A DNA stretch of 64,000 nt from Saccharopolyspora galaxeae (lineage in GTDB: Bacteria > Actinomycetota > Actinomycetes > Mycobacteriales > Pseudonocardiaceae), in assembly GCF_016526145.1 (NCBI RefSeq), contig NZ_JADDUE010000001.1, forward strand, positions 1-64,000, in the 5' to 3' direction. This document shows positions 43,336 to 52,071 of this stretch, one piece after another. Position numbers and translations under genes: made by a program. The notes under the pieces were generated by a model. It was not told where the DNA came from. It ran no database searches and worked only from the letters and a program-made list of their open reading frames with translations. Numbering within the stretch: the stretch's first letter is position 1; each line of letters opens with the position of its first letter.

Positions 43336-44751
43336 TCAGCGCCGGGCGTGCGCGTCCAGTGCGTAGGCGATCGCGGTGCTGACCTTGGCCGCGTAGGCGA
43401 GGTCCAGCGATTCGTCCGGCACGTGGGCGTTGCTGCCCGGCCCCAGCGCCCCGGTCACCACGAACTGGGCGTCCGGGTAGGCGTCCTGCAGGATGCCCAT
43501 CAGCGGGATGGATCCGCCGACGCCCATGGTGCGCCAGCCGCCCTCGAACACGTCGTCGCTGACCTCGTCCAGCGCCTCGGACAGCCACGGCTCGACTTCC
43601 GGGGCGTTCCAGCCCGCGGCGCCGTCGGAGAGCGGGAAGGTCACTTCGGCGCCGTAGGGCACGTCCGTGGACAGCGCCTTGCGCAGCGCCTCCAGCGCGG
43701 TCTCCGGGTCCGTGGTCGGCGGAGTGCGCACGCTCAGCGCGAGCGTGGTGAACGGGCGCAGCACGTTGCCCGCGTCCGCCAGCGCCGGTAGCCCCTCCGC
43801 GCCGATGACCGACACCGCGGGGCGCCAGGTGTTGTTCAACGCGAGTTCGACCTCGTCCTCGCTGACCGGGCGCATCCCTTCCCTGGTGGGCACCGAGTCA
43901 CGGGTCATGCCGGGCACGGCTTCGATCGCCGCGCGAGCCTCGGCGACGCGGTTGGGCGGGATCTGCACGTTCAGCTCCGGCAGCAGCACTTCGCCGGTAG
44001 CGGAGTCCTCGACCCGGTCCAGCAGGCTGCGCAGGACGCGGAACGAGCTCGGCACGATTCCGCTGGCCATGCCGGAGTGCTGGCCGCTGTCGAGCACCCG
44101 CACCTGCACGCCCACCCGCACGTCCCCGCGCAGCGAGGTCGTCAGCCACAACCGCCGGTAGTCCGCCGCACCGGAATCCAGGCACACCACCAGCGACACG
44201 TGCCCGAGCCGGTCGGCCAGGTGCGCCACGTAGGCGGGCATGTCCGGGCTGCCGGACTCCTCACCGGTCTCCAGCACCAGCACGCATCGCGCGTGCGAGC
44301 CGCCGTGCGCGCGCACGGCTTCGATGGCGCTGATCGCGGCGTAGGGCGCATAGCCGTCGTCGACGCTGCCGCGCCCGTAGAGGCGGCCGTCGCGCACCAC
44401 CGGCGTCCACGGGTCCAGGCCCTCCGACCAGCCTCCGACCGGCGGCTGCTTGTCCAGGTGGCCGTAGAGCAGCACGGTCTCCTGCACGGCTCCGGCACTG
44501 GCCGGGATGTCCACCAGCAGCAGCGGGGTGCGCCCGGGCAACCGGACTTCTTCGAGGTGCGCGCCGGGGATCCCGCGCGCCGCGATCCAGTCGCGCACGT
44601 GCGCGATCGCGGCGTCGAGGCGGCCGCCGGCCGCCCAGTCCGCGTCGTAGGCCGGCGATACCGCCGGAATCCGGACGAGGTCGCTGAGGCTGGGCAGCAC
44701 CGAGTCCTGCCACGCCTGCTGCACGGTCTTGCGCACGGCGGAACGATCCAT
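43336..44751 (-). CDS. M20-family dipeptidase (CNDP/DapE-like)
   Basis: 471-residue cytosolic di-zinc peptidase. Ligands in order: VLLYGHLDKQP (His), YGRGSVDDGYA (bridging Asp), ETGEESGSPD (general base Glu and ligand Glu), VVCLDSGA (Asp), and LGPGSNAHVPDE (His). A lid/dimer domain lies at about 215-380, including GQHSGMASG. Relatives hydrolyse dipeptides such as Cys-Gly or carnosine-like peptides. The start ATG at 44751 gives MDRSAVRKTVQQAW. It is monocistronic and divergent, across 429 bases, from the 2-oxoacid dehydrogenase operon. Confidence 0.92.
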   Translation of the reverse strand: MDRSAVRKTVQQAWQDSVLPSLSDLVRIPAVSPAYDADWAAGGRLDAAIAHVRDWIAARGIPGAHLEEVRLPGRTPLLLVDIPASAGAVQETVLLYGHLDKQPPVGGWSEGLDPWTPVVRDGRLYGRGSVDDGYAPYAAISAIEAVRAHGGSHARCVLVLETGEESGSPDMPAYVAHLADRLGHVSLVVCLDSGAADYRRLWLTTSLRGDVRVGVQVRVLDSGQHSGMASGIVPSSFRVLRSLLDRVEDSATGEVLLPELNVQIPPNRVAEARAAIEAVPGMTRDSVPTREGMRPVSEDEVELALNNTWRPAVSVIGAEGLPALADAGNVLRPFTTLALSVRTPPTTDPETALEALRKALSTDVPYGAEVTFPLSDGAAGWNAPEVEPWLSEALDEVSDDVFEGGWRTMGVGGSIPLMGILQDAYPDAQFVVTGALGPGSNAHVPDESLDLAYAAKVSTAIAYALDAHARR

Positions 44752-45180
44752 GTTCGCGATCGTATGCCCGCAGCACGCGCAGCAGGCCCGGCGCTCGCCG
44801 CGACCGGAACGCCGGGCACGACCGGCAACGTTGGCAATTTCCAACGGAGGTCGATGATCATTCGCCCGCAGTGTCGGTACCGCGATCGTTCCAAGCACGT
44901 CATTCGGACGCCCATTGCTTTGATGACCTGGCGTTTTGGCCTCGCCGACCGCGAACTACGGTGCGCCGCGGGACGATCTCCGGGCGCGTCGCGCGCGGCG
45001 TTCGCCCCTGTGGCAGGGCTCACTGATCCGGGGATTTCCGTGCCAGGATTGGCCCAGAGCGATCCAACCGCTCCCGGTCGAGAACCCGCGCGGCCCCAAC
45101 CCCGGTCGCACGGTCCCGGCCGGGGTTGCCGGGCAGCGTCGCCACAAGCGGCCGCCCGGCGTGACATATAGGAGATCCGC
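44752..45180. other. 429-base divergent region upstream of the E1/E2 operon
   Basis: No gene seen. AACCCCGG (45098-45105) can pair with CCGGGGTT (45120-45127), forming a leader hairpin about 55 bases before the E1 alpha start. No regulator gene lies next to it. Confidence 0.5.
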
Positions 45181-46416
45181 ATGTCCCCGGAACACTGGAC
45201 GCGACCGCTCCGACCAGGAGACGAGCACGACAACGACGTCGCCACCGGCCCCCCTGCCGCTACCGCAGCGAAACCCACACGGGAGCAGGTGATCGCGGGC
45301 TTGCGCGCGACGAGCGAAGGTGGAGCCGACCTGGTTCAGCTCCTCACCCCGGAAGGCCAGCGGGTGCACCACCCCGACTTCGGCCTGGACATCGGCGACG
45401 AGCAGCTGCGCGGGCTGTACCGCGACATGGTGCTGGTGCGCCGCTTCGACCGCGAAGGCAATGCGCTGCAGCGCCAGGGCCAGCTGGGCATCTGGGTGCC
45501 GCTGCTGGGCCAGGAGGCCGCGCAGATCGGCGCGGGCCGCGCGCTGCGCCCGCGGGACATGGCCTTCCCCAGCTACCGCGAGCACGGGATCGCGTGGTGC
45601 CGCGGGCTGGACCCGACCGAGCTGCTGGGCATCTTCCGCGGCACCGACCACGGCAGCTGGGACCCGGTGGCCACCGGGATGCACCTGTACACGATCGTCA
45701 TCGGCAACCAGGCGCTGAACGCGGCCGGCTACGCGATGGGCCAGAAGTTCGAGGGCAAGGTCGGCGACGACGACGGCGAGGCCACCATGTGCTTCTTCGG
45801 CGACGGCGCGACCAGCCAGGGCGACGTGCACGAGGCGATGGTCTGGGGTTCGGTCTACGACGCGCCGCTGGTGCTGTTCTGCCAGAACAACCAGTGGGCG
45901 ATCTCCGAGCCGGTGGAGCGCCAGACCCGCAGCCCGCTGTACGAGCGCGCGGGCGGCTACGGCTTCCCCGGCATCCGCGTCGACGGCAACGACGTGCTGG
46001 CCAGCCTCGCGGTCTCGCGCTGGGCGCTGGACGAGTGCAGGCACGGCAACGGGCCGGTGCTGGTCGAAGCGTTCACCTACCGGATGGACGCGCACACCAG
46101 CAGCGACGACCCGACCCGCTACCGGCTCGCCGACGAGCTCGAGGCGTGGAAGCTCAAGGACCCGATCGAGCGGCTGCGGGTGCACCTGGTGCGCGAGCAG
46201 CTCGCGGATCAGGACTTCTTCGACGGCGTGCAGGCCGAGTCCGACGAACTGGCCGCCCGGTTCCGCGAGTTCTGCTTCGCCATGCCCGAGCCGGATCCGG
46301 AACGGATCTTCTCCGAGGTCTACGCCCAGCCCAGTCCCGAACTGGACGCCCAGCGGGAGGGCTACCTGAACTACTTGGACGGCTTCGCCGACCAACCGCG
46401 AGGAGGTGTGCGCTGA
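45181..46416 (+). CDS. 2-oxoacid dehydrogenase E1 component, alpha subunit
   Basis: 411-residue thiamin-diphosphate subunit that decarboxylates a 2-oxoacid (branched-chain or pyruvate) and, with E1 beta, acylates the lipoyl group of E2. The ThDP motif GDGATSQGDVHEA...QNNQWAIS is complete; also FPSYREHG, MHLYTIVIGNQ and the phospho-loop-like YRMDAHTSSDDPTRYR. An N-terminal extension of about 60 residues precedes the core. AGGAGA lies six bases before the ATG. The gene is first of a three-gene operon; its TGA overlaps the next ATG (TGATG). The closest resemblance is to actinobacterial Bkd/Pdh-type E1 alpha; the substrate is not settled. Confidence 0.95.
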   Translation: MSPEHWTRPLRPGDEHDNDVATGPPAATAAKPTREQVIAGLRATSEGGADLVQLLTPEGQRVHHPDFGLDIGDEQLRGLYRDMVLVRRFDREGNALQRQGQLGIWVPLLGQEAAQIGAGRALRPRDMAFPSYREHGIAWCRGLDPTELLGIFRGTDHGSWDPVATGMHLYTIVIGNQALNAAGYAMGQKFEGKVGDDDGEATMCFFGDGATSQGDVHEAMVWGSVYDAPLVLFCQNNQWAISEPVERQTRSPLYERAGGYGFPGIRVDGNDVLASLAVSRWALDECRHGNGPVLVEAFTYRMDAHTSSDDPTRYRLADELEAWKLKDPIERLRVHLVREQLADQDFFDGVQAESDELAARFREFCFAMPEPDPERIFSEVYAQPSPELDAQREGYLNYLDGFADQPRGGVR

Positions 46417-47444
46417 TGGCCGCGCCCGCGATGGAACGCGCCGGCAACGGCGCCCGCACCGACCAGACCGCGCGGACGGCGACGCTGGCGAAGAGCCTGA
46501 ACATGGGCCTGCGCGCCGCGCTGGAGAGCGACCCGAAAGTCCTGATCATGGGCGAGGACGTGGGCAAGCTCGGCGGTGTCTTCCGGGTCACCGACGGCCT
46601 GCAGAAGGACTTCGGGCAGCACCGCGTGCTGGACACCCCGCTGGCCGAGGCCGGGATCATCGGCACCGCGGTCGGACTGGCCATCCGCGGCTTCCGCCCG
46701 GTCTGCGAGATCCAGTTCGACGGGTTCATCTTCCCCGGCTTCGACCAGATCGTCTCGCAGCTGGCGAAGCTGCACTACCGCAGCCAGGGCAAGGTCAAGA
46801 TGCCGGTCGTGGTGCGGGTGCCGTTCGGCGGCGGCATCGGCGGGGTGGAGCACCACTCGGAGTCGCCGGAATCGCTGTTCGCGCACGTCGGCGGGCTGCG
46901 AGTGGTCGCGTGCTCGAACCCGGCCGACGCCTACTGGATGTTGCAGCAGGCGATCGCCAGCGACGATCCGGTGCTGTTCTTCGAGCCGAAGCGGCGCTAC
47001 TACGAGAAGGCCGAGCTGGACGTGGCCGCCGAGCCGCCGCCGCTGTTCAGCTCGCGCGTGCTGCGCCGGGGCACGTCGGCGACGCTGGCCGCGTACGGGC
47101 CGCTGGTGTCCACCTGCCTCACGGCGGCGGACGCCGCCGCCGAGGAGGGCACCGAGCTGGAGGTCATCGACCTGCGCACGCTGTCCCCGCTGGACCTGGG
47201 CCCGGTGTTCGAGTCGGTGCGCCGCACCGGCAGGCTGGTGCTGGCCAGCGAGGCGCCGCCCGAGTCGTCGATCACCTCGGAGATCACCACCCGCGTGCAG
47301 CAGGAGTGCTTCTACTCGCTGGAGGCGCCGGTGCTGCGGGCGACCGGCTTCGACTCCCCGTACCCGCCGAGCAAGCTGGAGAAGCACTACCTGCCCGATC
47401 TCGACCGGGTGCTCGACGCCGTCGACCGCTCGCTGGCGTTCTGA
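46416..47444 (+). CDS. 2-oxoacid dehydrogenase E1 component, beta subunit
   Basis: 342-residue partner of E1 alpha. Signatures: VLIMGEDVGKLGGVFRVTDGL, DTPLAEAGIIGTAVGLA, IQFDGFIFPGFDQIVSQ and GGGIGGVEHHSESPE, then the C-terminal transketolase domain with VIDLRTLSPLD and ASEAPPESS. The heterotetramer binds ThDP at the alpha-beta interface. Translation is coupled to the alpha gene by a one-base overlap and GAGGAGG. The E2 gene starts 12 bases after its stop. Confidence 0.95.
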   Translation: MAAPAMERAGNGARTDQTARTATLAKSLNMGLRAALESDPKVLIMGEDVGKLGGVFRVTDGLQKDFGQHRVLDTPLAEAGIIGTAVGLAIRGFRPVCEIQFDGFIFPGFDQIVSQLAKLHYRSQGKVKMPVVVRVPFGGGIGGVEHHSESPESLFAHVGGLRVVACSNPADAYWMLQQAIASDDPVLFFEPKRRYYEKAELDVAAEPPPLFSSRVLRRGTSATLAAYGPLVSTCLTAADAAAEEGTELEVIDLRTLSPLDLGPVFESVRRTGRLVLASEAPPESSITSEITTRVQQECFYSLEAPVLRATGFDSPYPPSKLEKHYLPDLDRVLDAVDRSLAF

Positions 47445-47456
47445 GGGGAGCGTTCG

Positions 47457-48809
47457 ATGCCGCAGCTCAAGCACTTCCCGCTACCGGACGTCGGGGAAGG
47501 GCTCACCGAGGCCGAGATCCTCGGCTGGAAGGTGGCGCCCGGCGACGCGGTCGCGGTGAACCAGGTGTTCGTGGAGATCGAGACGGCCAAGGCGGCGGTC
47601 GAGCTGCCGTGCGCCTACTCCGGCAAGGTGGTCGAACTGCTCGCCGAGCCGGGGCAGACCGTCGAGGTCGGCACGCCGATCATCTCGATCGACCTGGACC
47701 CCGACGGCGCCGACGCGCCTGCGGGGCCGCCAGCGAACGGTGCACCGCAGCGGACCGACCAGGACGCCACGCCGAACCTGGTCGGTTACGGGCCGCAGGC
47801 CACCAGTTCCAAGCGCCGCCCGCGCAAGGCGCCCGCCAGCGCGGACACCGCGCAGGAGGCGTTGCAGGGCGCGATGCAGGGCGCCCCGGTGGCGTTGCAG
47901 GAGGAACCGGCCGCGAGCTGGTCCCCGCCGTCCAAGCGGGTCGAGCCGGAATCCGGCTCGGTTCCGCAGGCGAAGCCGCCGGTGCGCAAGCTCGCCAAGG
48001 ACCTGGGCGTGGACCTGCGGGCGCTGACCGGGTCCGGCGCGGGCGGAGTGATCACCCGCGAGGACGTCGAAACGGCCGCGCGACCGGCACCCGCCGAGCC
48101 CGCGACCGGAGCCCGGGAGCACCGGGTACCGATCAAGGGCGTCCGCAAGGCCACCGCCCAGGCAATGGTGCAGAGCGCCTTCACCGCACCGCACGTCACG
48201 GAGTTCCTCACGGTCGACGTGACGCCGATGATGCAGCTGCGCGAGCGGCTCAAGTCGGACCCGGAGTTCCGGGACGTGAAGATCACTCCGCTGGCGTTCG
48301 CCGCGAAGGCGCTGTGCCTGGCCGTGCGCCGGACTCCGGACGTCAACGCGACCTGGGACGAAGCCGCCGGTGAGATCGTCTACAAGGACTACGTGCACCT
48401 CGGGGTCGCGGCGGCCACGCCGCGCGGCCTGGTGGTGCCGAAGGTCCGCGACGCCGACGGCATGTCGCTGCGATCGCTCGCGGCTGCGCTGCAGGAGTTG
48501 ACCACGACCGCGCGCGACGGCAAGACCGCTCCGGCGGACCTGGTCGGCGGCACGATCACGATCACCAACGTCGGCGTGTTCGGCGTGGACACCGGTACCC
48601 CGATCCTGAATCCGGGGGAGTCGGCGATCCTCGCGTTCGGCGCGGTCCGGGACCTGCCGTGGGTCGTCGACGGCCAGGTCGTGCCGCGCAAGGTGTGCCA
48701 GCTGGCGCTGAGCTTCGACCACCGGGTGGTCGACGGCCAGCAGGGCTCGCGGTTCCTCGCCGACGTCGGCGCGCTGCTCGCCGACCCGGGGATGGCGCTG
48801 ACCTACTGA
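47457..48809 (+). CDS. 2-oxoacid dehydrogenase E2 component (lipoyl acyltransferase)
   Basis: 450-residue core enzyme that transfers the acyl group from lipoate to CoA. One lipoyl domain (1-80), with the modified Lys in VEIETAKAAVELP; a long Ala/Pro/Gln linker (85-165); the E1/E3-binding domain VRKLAKDLGVDLRALTGSGAGGVITREDV (about 177-205); and the catalytic domain ending in FDHRVVDGQQG, with the active-site His and Asp. GGGGAG precedes the ATG. No E3 gene follows, so dihydrolipoamide dehydrogenase must be supplied from elsewhere. The ETAKAAVELP motif is typical of actinobacterial BkdC-like E2 proteins. Confidence 0.95.
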   Translation: MPQLKHFPLPDVGEGLTEAEILGWKVAPGDAVAVNQVFVEIETAKAAVELPCAYSGKVVELLAEPGQTVEVGTPIISIDLDPDGADAPAGPPANGAPQRTDQDATPNLVGYGPQATSSKRRPRKAPASADTAQEALQGAMQGAPVALQEEPAASWSPPSKRVEPESGSVPQAKPPVRKLAKDLGVDLRALTGSGAGGVITREDVETAARPAPAEPATGAREHRVPIKGVRKATAQAMVQSAFTAPHVTEFLTVDVTPMMQLRERLKSDPEFRDVKITPLAFAAKALCLAVRRTPDVNATWDEAAGEIVYKDYVHLGVAAATPRGLVVPKVRDADGMSLRSLAAALQELTTTARDGKTAPADLVGGTITITNVGVFGVDTGTPILNPGESAILAFGAVRDLPWVVDGQVVPRKVCQLALSFDHRVVDGQQGSRFLADVGALLADPGMALTY

Positions 48810-48816
48810 CGCCGAA

Positions 48817-48849
48817 GGCCGGGTCCGCGCCGTTCGCGCGGGCCCGGCC
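48817..48849. terminator. 14-bp hairpin between convergent genes
   Basis: GGCCGGGTCCGCGC (48817-48830) pairs with 48836-48849 with one G-T wobble and a five-base loop. It separates the E2 gene from the 74-residue gene. Confidence 0.75.
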
Positions 48850-48867
48850 CTGGTCAGCGGGGAGAGC

Positions 48868-49092
48868 TCAGTCCTCCTTGCGGCGGCGCCCGCCGGAGCG
48901 GGTGGCGCTCTTGGTCTGCGCTGCTTGACCGGACTGCGTCGCGGCCGCGGTGTCCTGCTGTTCGGACTCACCGGACTCGCCGCCGAAGTCGAAGCTGTGC
49001 GAGTCGAACTCGTGCACGTCGATCTCGGGCAGACCGCCGAGCTCGTTGTTCAGCTCGCCGAAGATCGGTGTACCTGGATCGGGCTTGTTCAC
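48868..49092 (-). CDS. 74-residue acidic/basic disordered protein, unknown
   Basis: Starts at a GTG (49092) with GGGAGGG seven bases upstream. The N-terminal half, NKPDPGTPIFGELNNELGG then EIDVHEFDSHSFDFGG, is acidic and contains paired EFD-S/H-SFDF aromatic-acidic motifs. The C-terminal half is Gln/Ala/Thr-rich and ends in the basic RSGGRRRKED. No signal peptide, membrane helix or cysteine. I do not recognise a family. It could be a small adaptor or a ribosomally made peptide precursor, but no modifying enzyme is adjacent, so neither is claimed. Transcribed alone. Confidence 0.6.
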   Translation of the reverse strand: MNKPDPGTPIFGELNNELGGLPEIDVHEFDSHSFDFGGESGESEQQDTAAATQSGQAAQTKSATRSGGRRRKED

Positions 49093-49584
49093 CGCTTCGC
49101 CCTCCCATTTCGTTCTCGAAGCCGTGTTGCCGGTGCGGACGGCCGCCGCGCGGCGACGGCACAGGGCGCGAGGGGCTTCAGCAGCCAACGGCACGGCGCG
49201 GACCCACGCGTCCACTGTGCCGATCGAACGCGAACTGGTCCGTTCGCCTCGCGTCGACCACCGGCATTCATCCCTACGGGTGATGGTGATGAACCCTGCC
49301 ATGATGCCTTCCATTCCGGCCGGAAGTCAGGCACCCCCCGGGATCTTGCACTCTCAAGTGCAACACCGCCCGGTGTTCGCCGATTCCCGGGAGTGGCGAT
49401 CGCCACTGCTGCCAACCGGCCGACCGAGCCGCCGCGCATGCCGTTTCCTAGGGCATTTCCGCAGGTCGGATCGAAAGAAGTGTTCCACGTCACAGCGAGT
49501 CAACGTCGAGCACCCTCCGCGCATCACACGAATGTGTGGCGGTGCGGGGCACCGCCCCCAACCGACTTGAGGAGTGTGAGCGGA
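49093..49584. other. 492-base divergent intergenic region
   Basis: No convincing gene. It holds two abutting perfect inverted repeats (49346-49377, listed separately) and a hairpin GGCGGTGC/GCACCGCC at 49538-49556 just before the DUF4232-like gene. Confidence 0.6.
49346..49377. promoter_or_regulatory. two adjacent perfect inverted repeats
   Basis: TTGCACT-CTCA-AGTGCAA (49346-49363) is directly followed, with two bases shared, by AACACCG-CC-CGGTGTT (49362-49377). They lie 222 bases upstream of the DUF4232-like gene and 254 bases upstream of the 74-residue gene. Either operators or an RNA structure are possible. Confidence 0.5.
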
Positions 49585-50121
49585 ATGTTCAACAACAAGC
49601 GCAGCAGCACCGGCCGGATCGCCGCGATCGCCGGATCGGCGGTGCTCGCCGGCCTGCTGCTCGGCGGCACGGCGCAGGCCATGCCCGACGACCACCCGGG
49701 CTACGACCGCTACTGCACCGCGGACCAGGTCGACGTCGGCATCACGCCGCTCGACCACAGCACGATGCAGGCCGGCGCGGACGTGCAGTTCACCGCGAAG
49801 CCGGGCCAGAGCTGCCAGCTCGGCGGCGCGCCCGGGCTGACCTTCCTGGACGGGCAGGGCAAGCCGCTCGGCATCAGCACCGAGCGGGCGGGCGGCGACG
49901 CCGCGGACCACGTCGTCGACGGGCAGCACGCGGTGAACGCGAGCTTCCACTACCAGGTCACCGACCCGAACACCGGCGACGCGCTGCCCGGCCCGACGCC
50001 GGCGTCGGTGGACGTCGCCTTCCCCGGCCCGGTCGCGCCCTACACCGTGAACGTGCCCTGGAACGGCACTTCCGTGCCCGGCCCGGTCTCGATCAGCGAC
50101 GTCGCCCCGGCGCAGGGCTGA
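49585..50121 (+). CDS. secreted DUF4232-like protein
   Basis: 178 residues. Signal peptide 1-32 (GRIAAIAGSAVLAGLLLGGTAQA). The mature part has two cysteines in CTADQVDVGITPLD and SCQLGGAPGLTFLDGQGKPLG. The spacing C-x3-V...G-x-SC-x-LxGxPGL-xLD is that of DUF4232, an extracellular Ig-like domain of actinobacteria, often a lipoprotein; here no lipobox is present. The function is unknown. The ATG at 49585 is 10 bases after GAGGAG; an in-frame GTG at 49576 is too close to it. The gene is transcribed alone. Confidence 0.75.
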   Translation: MFNNKRSSTGRIAAIAGSAVLAGLLLGGTAQAMPDDHPGYDRYCTADQVDVGITPLDHSTMQAGADVQFTAKPGQSCQLGGAPGLTFLDGQGKPLGISTERAGGDAADHVVDGQHAVNASFHYQVTDPNTGDALPGPTPASVDVAFPGPVAPYTVNVPWNGTSVPGPVSISDVAPAQG

Positions 50122-50251
50122 CCGGCACCGGCGCGGACCCGACCCGCACCGCCTGAGCCGGGTACCAGTCTCAGGCGCGGCGGGCAGCGGGCACCCCGGC
50201 CGGCGGCGAGCCGGCGGACCGGACCGGCAAGATCCGGGAACCGTTCGGCGC

Positions 50252-51469
50252 CTACTGGATGTGCCTGCCCGAGATGGAGCGGGCGACCACCAGCTGCTGG
50301 ATCTGCTCGGTGCCCTCGAAGATGTCGTAGATCTTGGCGTCCCGGTGCATCCGCTCGACGGGGAACTCGCGGGTGTAGCCGTTGCCGCCGAGGATCTGGA
50401 TCGCGCGCTCGGTCGCCCAGGTGGCGACCCGCCCGGCCTTGAGCTTCGACATCGAGCCCTCACCGGCGGTGAACGGCTCGTCGTTGCGGCCCATCCAGGC
50501 CGCCCGCCAGACCAGCAGCCGCGCCGCGTCGATCTCGGTGCGCATGTCGGCGAGGGTGAACGCGATCGACTGGTTGTCGATGATCGGCCGCCCGAAGGTC
50601 TCCCGCTGCTTGGCGTATTCCAAGGCGTGCTCGTAGGCGGCGCGCGCGATGCCGAGGGCCTGCGAGCCGACGGTGGGCCGGGACAGCTCGAAGGTCTTCA
50701 TCGCGGCCTGCCCGCCACCTGCGGCCTTGCCGCCTTCGCGGGCGCGGGCGAGCTTCTCGTCGAGCTTGTCCTTGCCGCCGAGCAGGCAGCTGCCGGGCAC
50801 CCGCACGTCGTCCAGGAAGATGTCGGCGGTGTGCGAGGCGCGCAGGCCGTGCTTCTTGATCTTGCTGGGGGACTCCAGCCCCTTGGTGCCGGGCGGGATC
50901 ACGAACGCGGCCTGCCCGCGCGAGCCCAGCTCGGAGTCGACGACCGCCTGCACCACGTGCACGTTCGCGATGCCGCCGTTGGTGGCCCACGCCTTCTGGC
51001 CGTTGAGCACCCATTCGTCCTTGGCCTCGTCGTAGACCGCGCGGGTGCGCATCGCCGAGACGTCGGAACCGGCGGCGGGCTCGGACGAGCAGAACGCGGC
51101 GACCTTCGGGTCGTCGGCGTCGCCGTAGCACTGCGGCACCCACTCGGCCATCTGGTCCGGAGTGCCCGCGGCGAAGATGCCCGCCACCGCCAGCGTGGTG
51201 CCGAAGATCGCCATGCCGATGCCGCCGTCGCCCCAGAACAGCTCCTCGTTGGCGATCGGCAGCGACAGACCGGTGTCGTCGGCCCAGAACGTGGCGACCG
51301 TCTCGAAGCCGTAGAGGCCGATCTTGGCGGCTTCCTGGATGACCGGCCACGGGGTCTGCTCCCGCTCGTCCCACTCGGCGGCCGCGGGGCGGATGACCTT
51401 CTCCGCGAATCCGTGCACCCATTCCCGCAGGTCGCGGTGTTCCTCGCTCAGTTCAAGGGAGAAGCTCAT
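50252..51469 (-). CDS. acyl-CoA dehydrogenase (FadE-like)
   Basis: 405-residue FAD enzyme catalysing alpha,beta-dehydrogenation of acyl-CoA in beta-oxidation. Seen: helical N-domain, CSSEPAAGSDVSAMRTRA and LNGQKAWATNGGIA (FAD/substrate beta domain), VPGSCLLGG, RPTVGSQALGIARAAYEHALEYAKQRETFGRPI, and the C-terminal LGGNGYTREFPVERMHRDAKIYDIFEGTEQIQQLVV carrying the catalytic Glu. AAGGAAA precedes the ATG. It is the second gene after the SCP2 gene on the minus strand. The pair probably belongs to the TetR-controlled lipid cluster; electrons would go to ETF, not encoded here. Confidence 0.95.
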   Translation of the reverse strand: MSFSLELSEEHRDLREWVHGFAEKVIRPAAAEWDEREQTPWPVIQEAAKIGLYGFETVATFWADDTGLSLPIANEELFWGDGGIGMAIFGTTLAVAGIFAAGTPDQMAEWVPQCYGDADDPKVAAFCSSEPAAGSDVSAMRTRAVYDEAKDEWVLNGQKAWATNGGIANVHVVQAVVDSELGSRGQAAFVIPPGTKGLESPSKIKKHGLRASHTADIFLDDVRVPGSCLLGGKDKLDEKLARAREGGKAAGGGQAAMKTFELSRPTVGSQALGIARAAYEHALEYAKQRETFGRPIIDNQSIAFTLADMRTEIDAARLLVWRAAWMGRNDEPFTAGEGSMSKLKAGRVATWATERAIQILGGNGYTREFPVERMHRDAKIYDIFEGTEQIQQLVVARSISGRHIQ

Positions 51470-51505
51470 CGATTTCCTTCGCGCGTCGGGCCGGTGGTGT
51501 GCGGG

Positions 51506-52057
51506 TCAGGCCTTGGGGATCTGGAAGAGTTTGGTGAGCCCGGCGGCGAAGCCGACGTCCCCGGCGACCTTCAGCTTGCCGGTCATGAACTGCACCGGAG
51601 CGGAGGCGTTGCCGGAGACCAGTTTCAGGAACTCCACCGGCGTGATCATGATCGTGACCCGCGGGTCGTCGTGCTGCGGCTCCTTGTTGACCGTGCAGGT
51701 GCCGCCGGTGAGCACGGTTTCGTAGCGCACGGTGTCCGCGTCCTCGGTACCGATGCGCCACCGCACCACCGCCTCGGTGGAGCGCGCCTTCTCGGCCTTG
51801 TAGTGCTCGCCCATCCGCCGGAACACCTCGTCGAGCACCTGCACGCGCAGCTCCGGGCGCGCCATGACGGCCTCGACCTGGGCCGCGGAGGCGCGGGAGA
51901 TGAGCTTGGCGAACTGCTCCGGCCGCAGCGCGCTGAGGTCGGCGGTGCCCTGCTTGGCGTGCTCGGAGGCGGCTGCCAGGAGTTCCACGAACTCCTCGTT
52001 GCCGACCTTCTTCGGGTCTGCCTCGGCGAGCGCGCCGATCGGGTCCGGCTGGGACAT
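51506..52057 (-). CDS. SCP2 sterol-carrier-domain protein
   Basis: 183-residue cytosolic protein. The C-terminal 100 residues form an SCP2 domain (VVRWRIG, CTVNKEPQHDDPRVTIMITPVEFLKLVSGNASAPVQFMTGKLKVAGDVGFAAGLTKLF split into standard strands), a hydrophobic pocket for fatty acyl-CoA or sterols. The N-terminal 75 residues are helical and unlike ordinary SCP2. Start ATG 52057 has GGAGG six bases upstream; the ATG at 52069 overlaps that Shine-Dalgarno. It is transcribed toward the acyl-CoA dehydrogenase and is divergent from a TetR regulator, across an inverted repeat. It probably delivers acyl-CoA to the neighbouring enzymes (inference). Confidence 0.88.
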   Translation of the reverse strand: MSQPDPIGALAEADPKKVGNEEFVELLAAASEHAKQGTADLSALRPEQFAKLISRASAAQVEAVMARPELRVQVLDEVFRRMGEHYKAEKARSTEAVVRWRIGTEDADTVRYETVLTGGTCTVNKEPQHDDPRVTIMITPVEFLKLVSGNASAPVQFMTGKLKVAGDVGFAAGLTKLFQIPKA

Positions 52058-52071
52058 GGTGACCTCCATTT

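Noticed and set aside
49346-49363. CIRCE (HrcA) element
   Set aside because: The consensus TTAGCACTC-N9-GAGTGCTAA is not met: the arms are TTGCACT with a four-base spacer, and no chaperone gene follows.
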